Positions 1 to 8,922 are shown, counted from the first letter of the stretch. The stretch: DNA of 64,000 bases from Aminobacter aganoensis (GCF_014206975.1 NZ_JACHOU010000001.1:558001-622000); one strand, 5' to 3'. The notes: generated by a model not told the origin, from the sequence alone. Program-made: numbers and translations.

Positions 1-1245
1 GAAGGTACGGCCTTCGATGAACTTCTCCTCCAGCTGGTGTGGATAGAAGCGGGCATAGTCGATCGAGTTGTGGTCGATCTCGGTGCGGCCGTCGGTCATC
101 CAGTCGGCGATCAGCTTGCCGTAACCGGGGCCGTCCTTGACCCAGATGGCTACGCAGTACCAGAGACCGCGCACCTTCTGGCTCTCGCCGCAGGAGGCGC
201 CGCCGGCGGCGGAAACCTGCAGCAAGCCGTTGAACGAGTGGCTTTCGTTGTAGCCGATCTCGCCGAGGATCGGCGTCAGCTCCATGGCGCGCTCCAGCGG
301 CTCCATGATCTGTTCCATGTCGAGGTCGCGCTGCGACGGCGACAGGCGCGCTTCGTGCTTTTCGAGAATGTCGCGCGGATGGCAGAGGCGCGGATTGGTG
401 GTCTCGTAATAGCCCCACTCGATCTGGCCGCCTTCGGTAGTCTTCGGATCGCCGGTGTCGCGCATGTAGGCTGAATTGCCCTGGTCGCGCAGCAGCGGGA
501 AGCCGATTTCCTTGCCCGTCCCTTCGAACTCGTTGTAGGGGCCGAAGAAGGTCAGCGGGTGGTCGACCGGCATCACCGGCAGGTCCTCGCCGACCATCTC
601 GGCGATCAGGCGGCCCCAGATGCCGGCGCAAACGACGACATGGTCGGCCATGATGGTGCCGCGATGCGTGACGACACCCTTGATGCGCCCGCCCTCGACT
701 ATCAGCGACGTCGCCGGCGTGTTGCCGAAAATCTGGAGCTTGCCTGATTTTTCTGCGGCATCGACCAGCTTGCCCGCCACCGTCTGCGAACGCGGGATAA
801 CCAGGCCGGCGTCCGGATCGAACATGCCGCCCATGACCTGATCTTCCTCGATCAGCGGAAACATCGCCTTGATCTCGGACGGCGAGACATAGTGCGCGCG
901 GGTGCCGAAGGCCTTGGCGGAGGACAGCTTGCGCTTGATCTCTTCCATCCAGGTGTCGTCGCCGGTGCGCGCCACTTCCAGACCGCCGATGCGGGCGTAG
1001 TGGCCCATCTTCTCGTAGAAATCGATGGAATACTGCGTCGTCCAGACCGACAGATAGTCATGGCTGGTGGTGTAGCAGAAATCGGAGGCATGCGCCGTCG
1101 AGCCGATGTCGGTGGGCACGCCCGACTTGTCGATGCCGACGATGTCGTCCCAGCCACGCTCGATCAGGTGATGGGCAATGGACGCACCGACAATACCGCC
1201 CAACCCGACGATGACGACCTTCGCCTTTTTCGGAAACTCTGCCAT
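1..1245 (-). CDS. FAD-dependent sarcosine/dimethylglycine dehydrogenase-like protein, N-terminal part
   Basis: The frame is open from an ATG at 1245 to the window edge, giving 415 codons without a stop. Residues 10-20 (VVIVGLGGIVG) form the FAD-binding Rossmann motif of the D-amino-acid oxidase/DMGDH family. The rest matches the FAD half of dehydrogenases that oxidise N-methyl amino acids (sarcosine, dimethylglycine and relatives). In this family a C-terminal GcvT-like folate domain usually follows, and it would lie outside the window. It resembles the two full-length paralogues at 19.4-21.9 and 23.7-26.2 kb, so the window's flavoprotein set may extend to the left. The substrate cannot be assigned from sequence. 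Confidence 0.85.
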   Translation of the reverse strand, partial: MAEFPKKAKVVIVGLGGIVGASIAHHLIERGWDDIVGIDKSGVPTDIGSTAHASDFCYTTSHDYLSVWTTQYSIDFYEKMGHYARIGGLEVARTGDDTWMEEIKRKLSSAKAFGTRAHYVSPSEIKAMFPLIEEDQVMGGMFDPDAGLVIPRSQTVAGKLVDAAEKSGKLQIFGNTPATSLIVEGGRIKGVVTHRGTIMADHVVVCAGIWGRLIAEMVGEDLPVMPVDHPLTFFGPYNEFEGTGKEIGFPLLRDQGNSAYMRDTGDPKTTEGGQIEWGYYETTNPRLCHPRDILEKHEARLSPSQRDLDMEQIMEPLERAMELTPILGEIGYNESHSFNGLLQVSAAGGASCGESQKVRGLWYCVAIWVKDGPGYGKLIADWMTDGRTEIDHNSIDYARFYPHQLEEKFIEGRTF

Positions 1246-1387
1246 TGCCCTCGACTCCGAGATGATAGTTTTGGCGGCAGACTATAGGGCGGGACCGCAC
1301 AATTGCAGCCTGTTTGCGACATTGCCAAAGAGCCGCGCGACCTCGCGAAATTGAAGCTTACGCAGCCTGCCAAACGGCATGCATCCG

Positions 1388-2614
1388 CTATGCGGCTCGC
1401 TGTGCAACGGCCGTGTCGAAACGCGGCTTCCACATCGTCACCAGCATCATGCTCATCGCCCCGATGAAGACGAAGAAGAAGCGGTCGTCGGGCAGAGGAA
1501 AGCTGGCGAACTTGCCCAGCGTGCCGATTGCCAGGGCGAAGATCAGTGCGTTCTCCCGGCCGCCCCGCGTCCGCCCGGCGCGAGCAAGCAGCGCCCAGCC
1601 GGCCAGCAGCAGGGCAAGGATCGCCGGCCATTCATTGTCCATCACGGCAACGACCGCCCCCCTGACGTAGCCGCGGGCAAAGTCGACCAACGAAAAATCG
1701 GGATGGAAATTCGCCATCGAGTTCTGGATCTGCACGCATGAGAAATAGAAGTGCGCCCACCAGCCCGGATGACCGCCGAGCCTGGCAACGATCATGCCGC
1801 CGGCCAGCGCCGCCACGAAGGTGATGAGAAGCGGCAGCACGCGCCAACCGAAGGCGATGGCTGTCAACAGCAGCGCAAAGACCAGGATGATGTTGTCGGG
1901 CCGCAGGAATACTGACGCGAACAGCAGCACGCAGGCAGCAAGGTCGCGTTTCCTGAGCAGCAGGTAGATCGCAACGAACGAGACCAGCGAGACCAGCATG
2001 TCAGGCACGACGGCCGTGGTCATATGGGCATAGTCGGCGAGCACCAGCAGCGGCGCTAGCACGAACGCCCCTTGCAGGGCGTCCTCCCTGGCAAGCCAGA
2101 AGAGGCAGAAGCCCCCTAGCGCCAGCGACGGCAGGACGCTCAGCAGGATGGCGGCGTTGACAAGCCCGACGACCGGCTCAAGCGCCCGCAACGTCGCGAT
2201 GTAGGCCACCTTCACCCGATACATAGACAATTGTGACTGGAAGTCGGCAGGGTTCTGCCACTGGTTGAGGTTGTACGGGTTGCTCTGTTGCAGCGCATAA
2301 AGCTGGGTGTCGCTCGCGCGCTCGCCGATCAGCTTCCAGGTTTCGGCGTGAAGTTCGACCGGATCGCTGTGGCGATCCTCGAGCGCCGTCGCGACATAGG
2401 CGACCATGTCCCAGTTGTAGTCGGGCCGGACTAGCGCATAGGCCGAAATGGCGAGGCAGACGACGGCAAAGAAGGCTGCCGCAAGGCGGTCGAGCAACCG
2501 CTTGCTGCCGACCGTCTGTGTGAGCCATTGGACGATACCCGTCCGCAGCGCCCAATCCATGACCGTTCCGTCGCGAGCCATCATCTCGAGTTTCTCGCCT
2601 GCCCCGTGCGTCAA
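1388..2614 (-). CDS. polytopic membrane protein, possible GT-C-type glycosyltransferase
   Basis: This 408-aa protein has about nine to ten hydrophobic segments. A long loop after the first one is rich in acidic and aromatic residues (RPDYNWDM, then ALEDRH). That layout, with an acidic first periplasmic loop followed by many membrane helices, is typical of GT-C glycosyltransferases that use polyprenyl-phosphate sugars, but I see no diagnostic family signature. The start ATG overlaps the stop of the upstream aminotransferase (ATGA), so it is translationally coupled and is the last gene of the operon that begins at 8428. Operon position suggests it uses or moves the lipid-linked sugar made by the upstream genes; this is inference. 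A second ATG lies at codon 11. Confidence 0.75.
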   Translation of the reverse strand: MTHGAGEKLEMMARDGTVMDWALRTGIVQWLTQTVGSKRLLDRLAAAFFAVVCLAISAYALVRPDYNWDMVAYVATALEDRHSDPVELHAETWKLIGERASDTQLYALQQSNPYNLNQWQNPADFQSQLSMYRVKVAYIATLRALEPVVGLVNAAILLSVLPSLALGGFCLFWLAREDALQGAFVLAPLLVLADYAHMTTAVVPDMLVSLVSFVAIYLLLRKRDLAACVLLFASVFLRPDNIILVFALLLTAIAFGWRVLPLLITFVAALAGGMIVARLGGHPGWWAHFYFSCVQIQNSMANFHPDFSLVDFARGYVRGAVVAVMDNEWPAILALLLAGWALLARAGRTRGGRENALIFALAIGTLGKFASFPLPDDRFFFVFIGAMSMMLVTMWKPRFDTAVAQRAA

Positions 2615-4098
2615 CCGACCTGGCTCTTCACGAAGTCCTTGACGATCGAAACGATGCCGCGCCCAAGAAGGCTGTCGAGAGACTGGACCAGCACATCGAC
2701 ATCGCCACGGCTGCAGGTCAGCGGCGGCAGCAGGCGAACGACGTTGCGGTTGTACTCGGTGAAGGCCACCAGCACGTCGTAGTCGCGCAGCAGCAGCGCC
2801 CCGACGAAGCCCGAAAGCGAGCCCTTGAGCTTGTCGTCGAGCACGCTGACGACCGGACGCAGCACCATCGGCAAGGTCTGCGAGAAATCGTGGAACTCCA
2901 GGCCGACCATCAGGCCCTTGCCGCGCACATCCTTGATGATCTTGGGATATTTCGCCTTGAGCTCTTCCAGCCGCTCCAGCAGATAGGCGCCGGTCGCAGC
3001 GGAGTTCTCGATCAGCCCCTCGTCGTAAAGCACGTTGAGCGTCTCAATTGCAGTGATGCAGCCTTCGCCGATGCCGCCGAAAGTCGCCATAGCGTGGATC
3101 ATCGCCGTCTTGGGGGTGCCGTAGGATTTCATGTAGACGTCGCGGCGGGCGATCATCGCCGCCATGGCCGCCTTGCCGCCGCCGAGCGACTTGGCGACGG
3201 CTGTGATGTCGGGCACGACATCGTAATGCTCGAAGGCGTAGAAACGGCCCGAGCGACCGACACCGCATTGCACCTCGTCGGCAACCCAGATGACGCCGTA
3301 CTTGTCACAGAGCGCGCGCAGCTTCTGCCAGTATTCAGCCGGTGCCTGGTTGATGCCGCCACCGCCCTGGATGGTTTCGAGCACGATGGCACCGATTGCC
3401 GGATCGGAACGGAACGCATTCTCGACAGCGTCGATGTCACCGAAGGGCACGCGCGCGGTGTTGTCGGTGAGCCGAAACTCACCACGATAAAGCGCGCCGT
3501 CGGTGATCGAGAGCACGCCCTTGGTCTTGCCGTGAAACGAGTTCTCGGCATAGACGATCTTGGGACGCGCCGGACCCGCCGCGCGCTCGGCAAGCTTGAC
3601 CGCCGCCTCCATCGCTTCCGAGCCGGACGAGCCGAAGAAGACCATGTCGAGGTCGCCGGGCGAAATCTGGGCCAGATTGTAGGCCAGCGCCGACGCGTAT
3701 TGCGACATGAAGGCGATCCCGATCTCGTGACGCTTCTCGTCCTGGAATTTCTTGCGCGCCTCGGTCACGCGCGGATGGTTGTGGCCGAGCGCCAGCGAGC
3801 CGAATCCGCCGAAGAAGTCGAGGATCTTGCGGCCGTTCTGGTCGATGTAGTGCATGCCCTCGGCACGCTCGATCTTGATCTTGTGAAAGCCGAGCAGCTT
3901 CATGAAATGCAGCTGGCCCGGGTTGAGATGCGCTTTGAACAGGTCGGTCATCTTGACTACGTCGAGCGACTTGGCCTGCTCGACGGTCATCAGCTTCGGC
4001 TTGGCGATCGCCGTGGCCGACATTGCGGGGGCACCGCCAATGGCGAGGGAACTGGCCGCATCCGGCTTGGTAACGAGCGTCATGGTCATATCCTTCAT
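2611..4098 (-). CDS. class III PLP-dependent aminotransferase
   Basis: The protein has 495 aa and the fold-type I pattern of the ornithine/diaminobutyrate aminotransferase class. Visible motifs are FFGSSGSEAMEAAVKLA (phosphate binding), the WVADEVQCGVGRSGR stretch with the PLP-contacting Asp, and AVAKSLGGG with the Schiff-base Lys. It carries an N-terminal extension of about 60 residues. I chose the ATG at 4098 because it overlaps the upstream epimerase stop (ATGA); ATGs at 4089 and 4083 are alternatives. The longer open frame upstream runs through the epimerase gene and is not coding. Inside an operon for polyprenyl-linked sugar synthesis it may aminate a keto-sugar produced by the FAD oxidase or SDR. 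A hopanoid (HpnO-like) or free amino-acid substrate is also possible. Confidence 0.85.
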   Translation of the reverse strand: MKDMTMTLVTKPDAASSLAIGGAPAMSATAIAKPKLMTVEQAKSLDVVKMTDLFKAHLNPGQLHFMKLLGFHKIKIERAEGMHYIDQNGRKILDFFGGFGSLALGHNHPRVTEARKKFQDEKRHEIGIAFMSQYASALAYNLAQISPGDLDMVFFGSSGSEAMEAAVKLAERAAGPARPKIVYAENSFHGKTKGVLSITDGALYRGEFRLTDNTARVPFGDIDAVENAFRSDPAIGAIVLETIQGGGGINQAPAEYWQKLRALCDKYGVIWVADEVQCGVGRSGRFYAFEHYDVVPDITAVAKSLGGGKAAMAAMIARRDVYMKSYGTPKTAMIHAMATFGGIGEGCITAIETLNVLYDEGLIENSAATGAYLLERLEELKAKYPKIIKDVRGKGLMVGLEFHDFSQTLPMVLRPVVSVLDDKLKGSLSGFVGALLLRDYDVLVAFTEYNRNVVRLLPPLTCSRGDVDVLVQSLDSLLGRGIVSIVKDFVKSQVG

Positions 4099-5102
4099 TC
4101 GGCCGGGGCGTGGTGCGCGCCAGCAGCGACGCCGTCCTTCTTGGCGCGGTATTCCTTGTAGGCAGCGATCAGCATGTCTTCGTCGCGATACTTTGGCACC
4201 CAGCCGAGCTGACGGTCGCCCTTGCTGACGTCGAGCACGCATTCCTCGTCGGCGATCAGATATTGCTCGGGGTCCATGATCGGCATTTTCAGGAGGTCGA
4301 GCAGGTCGAGCGTCCGCTTGACCGCCCAGGCCGGCGTCGGCAGCAGGATCGACTTCGAGCCGGCATGCTTGACCAGGTCGCCGAGGAGTTTGCGCACCGG
4401 CGGCGGGTTGAGCGAACCGAGGTTGTAGGCCTCGTTGGGCACGCCGGCCTTCCAGGCCAGACGTGCCGCCTCGGCGCAATCGAACACCGAGATGAACTGA
4501 TACGGGTTCCTGCCCGAGCCGATCATCGGCACGGGAAGGTTCCAGTCGATCAGCTTGAACAGCTTTTCCAGGATACCGAGACGGCCGGGGCCGATGATCA
4601 GGCGTGGCCGGAACAGCGAAATGTTCATGCCGCGGCCGCGCCACACCGCGGCCAGTTCCTCGGTCTTCTGCTTCGACCAGCCATATTCGCCCAGCGGCGC
4701 CACCGGATGCTCCTCTGTCATCGGATAGGTGACCGTGTGGCCGTAGATCATGTCGGTCGTGTAGTGCACGAGCTTCGACGCGCCCGCATGGTCCATCGCC
4801 TTGATGATGTTCTCGGTGCCGAAATAGTTGACCGGGAAGAAGAAGTCGTGCCGCTTGGCCCGGACCTGGATCGGCGACAGCATCTTGGCCGACAGATTGT
4901 AGACCACGTCATCGATCTTGAGGCCGAGTGCCGCGATCGACGCAGGGTCGGTCACGTCGCACTGGACGAAACGCACGTTTCGATAATGCGCCAGCTCGCT
5001 CTTGACGATGTCCGCGACGATAACTTCCTCGCCGTCGGCGATCAGCTTTGGCGCAAGATGGCGACCGACGAAACCGTCGCCTCCGAAAATGACGTGTCTC
5101 AT
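4095..5102 (-). CDS. NAD-dependent epimerase/dehydratase (extended SDR)
   Basis: This 335-aa extended short-chain dehydrogenase has the nucleotide-binding motif GGDGFVG at residues 7-13, and Tyr140 with Lys144 (EYGWSK) as the catalytic pair after Thr115/Thr116. The length and the VFDCAEAARLAW region fit nucleotide-sugar or lipid-linked-sugar epimerases. The start overlaps the stop of the SMR gene and its own stop overlaps the aminotransferase start. In mycobacteria DprE1 works with the SDR DprE2 to epimerise a decaprenyl-phosphoryl ribose. Whether this SDR plays that reductase role or modifies another sugar is inference, since it belongs to the extended and not the classical SDR class. Confidence 0.85.
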   Translation of the reverse strand: MRHVIFGGDGFVGRHLAPKLIADGEEVIVADIVKSELAHYRNVRFVQCDVTDPASIAALGLKIDDVVYNLSAKMLSPIQVRAKRHDFFFPVNYFGTENIIKAMDHAGASKLVHYTTDMIYGHTVTYPMTEEHPVAPLGEYGWSKQKTEELAAVWRGRGMNISLFRPRLIIGPGRLGILEKLFKLIDWNLPVPMIGSGRNPYQFISVFDCAEAARLAWKAGVPNEAYNLGSLNPPPVRKLLGDLVKHAGSKSILLPTPAWAVKRTLDLLDLLKMPIMDPEQYLIADEECVLDVSKGDRQLGWVPKYRDEDMLIAAYKEYRAKKDGVAAGAHHAPAE

Positions 5103-5533
5103 CGCAGGAGCTCGCTTGTCTTGGTGGGTTCGGTGGAGGCGGTGACGACCGTTTCATCATGGTCGCGGCCGCTCTGGGCGATCAGCACGGTGCCGACGCA
5201 GATGAAAGCAATGCCGGCGATGCGCCAGGCATTCAGGTCTTCCCGGAAAACGAAATAGGCAAACACCGCGACCGCGACATAGGCCAGGCTGAGGAACGGA
5301 TAGGCAAAGCTGAGCTCGACCTTCGACAGCACATAGAGGTGCGACGCCATCGAAATGACAAAGGTCAGAAGTCCGGCAAAGACCCACGGACTGAAGACAA
5401 TCTGCAGCAGCTTTACCAAGGGATTTGCACCCTCGAACGAAATCGCTCCAAGCGACATCATGCCTTGCTTGAGCATCAACTGTGCAGCGGCGTTGGTCAT
5501 CACTGTGAAAAGAATGAAGGGCAGGTATTTCAT
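5099..5533 (-). CDS. SMR/EamA-type four-helix transporter, candidate lipid-linked sugar flippase
   Basis: This protein of about 144 aa has four hydrophobic helices (MKYLPFILFTVMTNAAAQ, SPWVFAGLLTFVISM, FLSLAYVAVAVFAYF, IAGIAFICVGTVLIA). The pattern is that of small multidrug resistance proteins and of ArnE/ArnF, which flip undecaprenyl-phosphate aminoarabinose. The ATG at 5533 is preferred over an upstream in-frame GTG at 5554, which lacks a ribosome binding site. The stop overlaps the epimerase start. With DprE1-like, UbiA-like and aminotransferase genes beside it, translocation of a polyprenyl-phosphate sugar is a more natural role than drug efflux. That is inference from context. Confidence 0.8.
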   Translation of the reverse strand: MKYLPFILFTVMTNAAAQLMLKQGMMSLGAISFEGANPLVKLLQIVFSPWVFAGLLTFVISMASHLYVLSKVELSFAYPFLSLAYVAVAVFAYFVFREDLNAWRIAGIAFICVGTVLIAQSGRDHDETVVTASTEPTKTSELLR

Positions 5534-5639
5534 TGCTTTATCCGTTCTCTTCACAAGCTAGCGGCAAGCCGCGAATATTCCGTGAAACTTTCCGTACAAT
5601 TTGAAACGCCTGTGCATTTCTCAACCGATTGCAGGCTGC

Positions 5640-6992
5640 CTACTCGGCCGCTTGCGCAGCCCTACCGTTGCGCGACGCCAGTCGACCCGCGGTGCGCACC
5701 CAGAAATCCGACATGAACGCTGGATCGCGCATCGTTTCGAGCCGCTGCCAATCCGGAAAGGAGGCCGCGAAGGTCGCTGCCGACATGCGGGCGTCCTTGT
5801 AGGGATTGACCGCGCCACCGGCCTCTACCGTGATGCGGTCGAGTTCGGCGAGAAGCTTCAGCGTGCGCTGGCCATGGTTGGGAAAATCCAGCGTCAGCGT
5901 GTAGCCGGGCCGGGCAAACGACATCAGGGCTGGCGACCGCTGCGCGCCGAAACGCTTGAGCACCGTCAGGAACGAGCCCTGCCCCGCCTGTCGTGTCGCC
6001 GCCAGCAATGCCGACATGGTCTCGCGCGCCGCATCGACCGGCACGGCACTCTGGTGCTGGAAAAGCCCATTCGGGCCATAGAGCCGGTTCCAGCCAGCCA
6101 CGCGGTCGAGCGGAAAGAAGAATTTCCGGTAGCTTGCCGTGCTGGTCGCGGCCCGTCCGCGCCGCCAGCCATAGGCAGCGTTGAACAGCCTCAGGAACGG
6201 CCGGTTGAGCAGGGTCAGCGGCGGCTGGAACGGCACCGACAGTCTCGCCGCCCCTTGCTCGACCGCGCGCGCACCATCGGCAGCGTGATTGCCGGCGAGC
6301 AAGAGGCCGCGCCCGGCGCTTCTTCCGCCCGCCATTTGGTCGATCCAGGCGACCGCATATTCATTATCGCGGTCGGCCGCCTCGGCCAGGTCGAAATATT
6401 CTTCCAGGCTGCCGAACGGCTTGACCGTCTCGGCGATGTCGAGCGACGGCACGCGCATGAGACGGATGGCGGCGGAAAGAATGATGCCGGTCAGCCCCAT
6501 CCCGCCGATCGTCGCCCAAAACAGCCGTGCGTTTTCCAATGGCGAACAGGCATAGGTGAGGCCATCGGAGCGCAGCAGCGTCAGCCGTTCGACATGGCAG
6601 CCGAAGCTGCCGCGGCGATGATGGTTCTTGCCATGGACGTCATTGGCGACCGCGCCGCCGAGCGTGACGAACTGGGTACCGGGCACCACGGCAGGGAAAA
6701 AGCCGTGCGGCGCTCCCGCCGCGATGATATCGGCAAGCAGCACACCTGCCTCGGCCTCGATCACGCCGGTCTCCACATTAAAGGAGAGGATTCGATCGTG
6801 CGAGCGCATGTCAACGACGGCGCCGCCACTGTTCTGGCAACTGTCGCCGTAGCTGCGGCCATTGCCATAGGCGAGCAGCGACGCTGCGCGCGCCGATCCG
6901 CTGGTCAGCAATTCGGTCGCCTCGGCAACATCGATCGCCTGGCGAGCAGGTGGGTTGGTGCGGCCGAAGCTTTGGTAGTCGCCAGCCGCCAT
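5640..6992 (-). CDS. DprE1-like FAD-binding oxidoreductase
   Basis: This 450-aa protein is of the vanillyl-alcohol-oxidase flavoprotein family. Residues 42-50 (YGNGRSYGD) and the stretch GTQFVTLGGAVANDVHG followed by KNHH (105-125) closely match the FAD site of mycobacterial DprE1, decaprenylphosphoryl-ribose 2'-oxidase. The C-terminal YKDARM resembles the DprE1 KDSR active-site segment. The ATG at 6992 lies two bases after the stop of the HAD-UbiA gene; two GTG codons upstream overlap that gene. The expected reaction is oxidation of the 2-hydroxyl of a polyprenyl-phosphate pentose to a keto-sugar. Related proteins occur in rhizobial Nod-factor arabinosylation loci, so an arabinose product is one option. 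The next gene follows after 106 nt. Confidence 0.85.
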   Translation of the reverse strand: MAAGDYQSFGRTNPPARQAIDVAEATELLTSGSARAASLLAYGNGRSYGDSCQNSGGAVVDMRSHDRILSFNVETGVIEAEAGVLLADIIAAGAPHGFFPAVVPGTQFVTLGGAVANDVHGKNHHRRGSFGCHVERLTLLRSDGLTYACSPLENARLFWATIGGMGLTGIILSAAIRLMRVPSLDIAETVKPFGSLEEYFDLAEAADRDNEYAVAWIDQMAGGRSAGRGLLLAGNHAADGARAVEQGAARLSVPFQPPLTLLNRPFLRLFNAAYGWRRGRAATSTASYRKFFFPLDRVAGWNRLYGPNGLFQHQSAVPVDAARETMSALLAATRQAGQGSFLTVLKRFGAQRSPALMSFARPGYTLTLDFPNHGQRTLKLLAELDRITVEAGGAVNPYKDARMSAATFAASFPDWQRLETMRDPAFMSDFWVRTAGRLASRNGRAAQAAE

Positions 6993-6994
6993 GC

Positions 6995-8428
6995 TCACCA
7001 CCCCGCGACCAGAAGCAAGGCAGCACCGATCAGAACCACGATCTGGCTGCGCCAGTCGCGAATGATGAAGACCACAGGATCGTCATGCAGTTCGTCGCGG
7101 CGGGCGAGTATCCAGACGCGCATGGTGAGGTAGAGCACGATGGGCGCCAGCGGCCATATCAGCCAAGGCTCCCGGTAAAGTTCGCGCACGGCGCTGCTGT
7201 CGATGTAGAGCGCCAGCACCAGCACCGACGAAAAGGCCGAGGCCATGCCAGCCTGTGCGACGATGTCCTGGTCTTCGATGCGGTAGCCGCGCCCGGCAAT
7301 GCGTTCGCCGACATTCAGCGTCGACGAACGCAGTTCGACGTAGCGCTTCACCAGCGCCAGCGACAGAAAGAAAAAGATGGAGAAGGCAAGCAGCCAGAAC
7401 GAAACGTCGACGCCAGTCGCTGCCGCACCCGCCAGGATGCGCAGGGTATAAAGTCCCGCCAGCGTCAGCACATCGAGCAGCAGCATGCGCTTGACCGCCA
7501 GCGAATAGGCGGTCGTGGCGACGAGGTAGATGAGCAGTACAGCCAGAAATTCGATCGACGTGAAGGCAGCCGTCGCCAGGCTGATGACGAGCAGGATGGC
7601 AACCGAGGCAAGCCCGAAGGGTATCGATAGCTTGCCGCTGGCGAACGGTCGATCGCGCTTCGTCGGATGCGACCGGTCGAGCGTCAGGTCGAAGAAATCA
7701 TTGACGATGTAGATGGCCGATGCCGCCGCACTGAACGACACGAACGCCAGCAAGGCCGGCGCCAGCATGTCGAGATTGACGTATTTGTGCGCCAGCACCA
7801 GAGGTACCGCGATCAGCGAATTCTTGAGCCACTGGTGGACACGCAGCATCTTGAGGATCGTACGCAGGCTCGGCTGCTGCGTCGCGATCAGCTCCGAGCC
7901 GTGGCTTGCCTGCCAGCGCGCGGCGGCGCGGTCGGGGGCAACGACGATCGCCGCGCGCGCGGCCTCGAATACCTTGAGATCGTGACGGCTGTTGCCGGCA
8001 TAATCGAAGCCGCCGTCGCCATAAGCCGCCACCAGGGCGTTGCGCTTGCGCTCGGAGGTCAGGTTTTCGCCGCCGTCACTGGCAAGCACGGCATCGAACA
8101 AACCAAGATGCCGGGCAATCGCATCGGCAAACTTTCGCGGAGTGCCGGTGGCAAGCACGATCTTGCGGCCATTGGACTGTTCGTCACGAAGCCGCTTCAG
8201 AACTTCAGGCCTGTAAGGCAGCGTTGCCGGATCGATGTCGACCGCAGCCGCAATCGCCTGCTTCAGACGGGCCGGCCCCCCGAGCAGCCAGAACGGCACC
8301 AGAAAGATGTTCAGAGGGTTCTTCTTGAGAAGTGCAAACAGCCCTTCCCATAGCAAATCGGTCGCAATCAGCGTACCGTCGAGATCGACCGCGAGCGGTA
8401 TTGCGCTGTTTTCTGATCGCGCGTCCAT
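6995..8428 (-). CDS. HAD-domain/UbiA prenyltransferase fusion, decaprenyl-phosphate phosphoribosyltransferase-like
   Basis: The protein has 477 aa from the ATG at 8428; another in-frame ATG lies at 8461. The N-terminal HAD domain (about 1-180) carries VDLDGTL with Asp15/Asp17. The C-terminal UbiA domain has about nine helices and the signature NDFFDLTLDRSHPTKRDRP at 243-261. The N-D-x2-D-x3-D plus HPTK combination is that of Rv3806c, which joins phosphoribosyl pyrophosphate to decaprenyl phosphate. The HAD domain could then remove the 5-phosphate in the same polypeptide, as a separate phosphatase does in mycobacteria. It is the first gene of the operon. I expect membrane-bound synthesis of polyprenyl-phosphoryl pentose; the prenyl chain length is unknown. 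Confidence 0.85.
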   Translation of the reverse strand: MDARSENSAIPLAVDLDGTLIATDLLWEGLFALLKKNPLNIFLVPFWLLGGPARLKQAIAAAVDIDPATLPYRPEVLKRLRDEQSNGRKIVLATGTPRKFADAIARHLGLFDAVLASDGGENLTSERKRNALVAAYGDGGFDYAGNSRHDLKVFEAARAAIVVAPDRAAARWQASHGSELIATQQPSLRTILKMLRVHQWLKNSLIAVPLVLAHKYVNLDMLAPALLAFVSFSAAASAIYIVNDFFDLTLDRSHPTKRDRPFASGKLSIPFGLASVAILLVISLATAAFTSIEFLAVLLIYLVATTAYSLAVKRMLLLDVLTLAGLYTLRILAGAAATGVDVSFWLLAFSIFFFLSLALVKRYVELRSSTLNVGERIAGRGYRIEDQDIVAQAGMASAFSSVLVLALYIDSSAVRELYREPWLIWPLAPIVLYLTMRVWILARRDELHDDPVVFIIRDWRSQIVVLIGAALLLVAGW

Positions 8429-8591
8429 CGTCCTGCCTGCCCTGCCCTTGCCGGACGGCATTACCCTCCGGACCCCCACCAGTCCGCTATAGCGGGCCAC
8501 CGGGTTCGGGATGGTTAAGGCGGCAGCGGAATGCTGGAGGCGCGCCGGTCATTTCCTCGGTCATGCTTAAACAGATGTTAGCAACATACGC

Positions 8592-8619
8592 AAAAGGCCG
8601 AGCATCCGCCCGGCCTTTC
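8592..8619 (-). terminator. intrinsic terminator after the small secreted protein gene
   Basis: Read on the minus strand, GGCCG (8615-8611) pairs with CGGCC (8600-8596) around a 10-nt loop, and TTTTG follows. It lies just beyond the stop of the gene ending at 8647 and before the HAD-UbiA operon. The stem is short but A/T-flanked, as intrinsic terminators are. Confidence 0.65.
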
Positions 8620-8646
8620 GATCAGTTGCCAGCAATGGGCCGCGAT

Positions 8647-8922
8647 TTACTTGATGCGGGCGACCCCGCCCGAAATCTCTACCGTCTCCGCACCGGTCAG
8701 CGCTTCGCGGTCGCCATTCGGCATCGTCACGAAGCAGCCATTCGAGCAGAATTCGACCGTCTCGCCGGCGGCAAGAGCGAGTTCGGTCTTGGAACCGCCC
8801 TCCGTCACGATCAGCGTACGCGGCTCGGTATCGAGGTTTACCGCGCTCGCGGCATGCGCCGCACCCGACATGGCCAGGAAGAGCGCGCCTGCGGCGACAA
8901 GAAACCTTTTCATTCTCATCAT
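8647..8922 (-). CDS. small secreted protein of unknown function
   Basis: The protein has about 91 aa. Its N-terminus (MKRFLVAAGALFLAMSGAAHA) is a clear Sec signal peptide with an A-x-A cleavage site, giving a mature protein of roughly 65 residues made mostly of short beta-like segments. Two Cys lie three apart (FCSNGCFVTMPNG). I recognise no family. The ATG at 8922 is chosen because GGTGGA lies seven bases upstream; GTG at 8934 and ATGs at 8919 and 8913 are alternatives. It is monocistronic, with a terminator downstream and the MscS gene more than 100 nt upstream. It is likely periplasmic. Confidence 0.7.
   Translation of the reverse strand: MMRMKRFLVAAGALFLAMSGAAHAASAVNLDTEPRTLIVTEGGSKTELALAAGETVEFCSNGCFVTMPNGDREALTGAETVEISGGVARIK

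Noticed and set aside
1-1245. Broken or truncated dehydrogenase gene
   Set aside because: The frame is intact up to the window boundary, so the missing C-terminus is an edge effect.
4099-4644. N-terminal extension of the class III aminotransferase by 182 codons
   Set aside because: The extension overlaps the epimerase gene in another frame and has shadow composition; ATG 4098 with ATGA coupling is the natural start.
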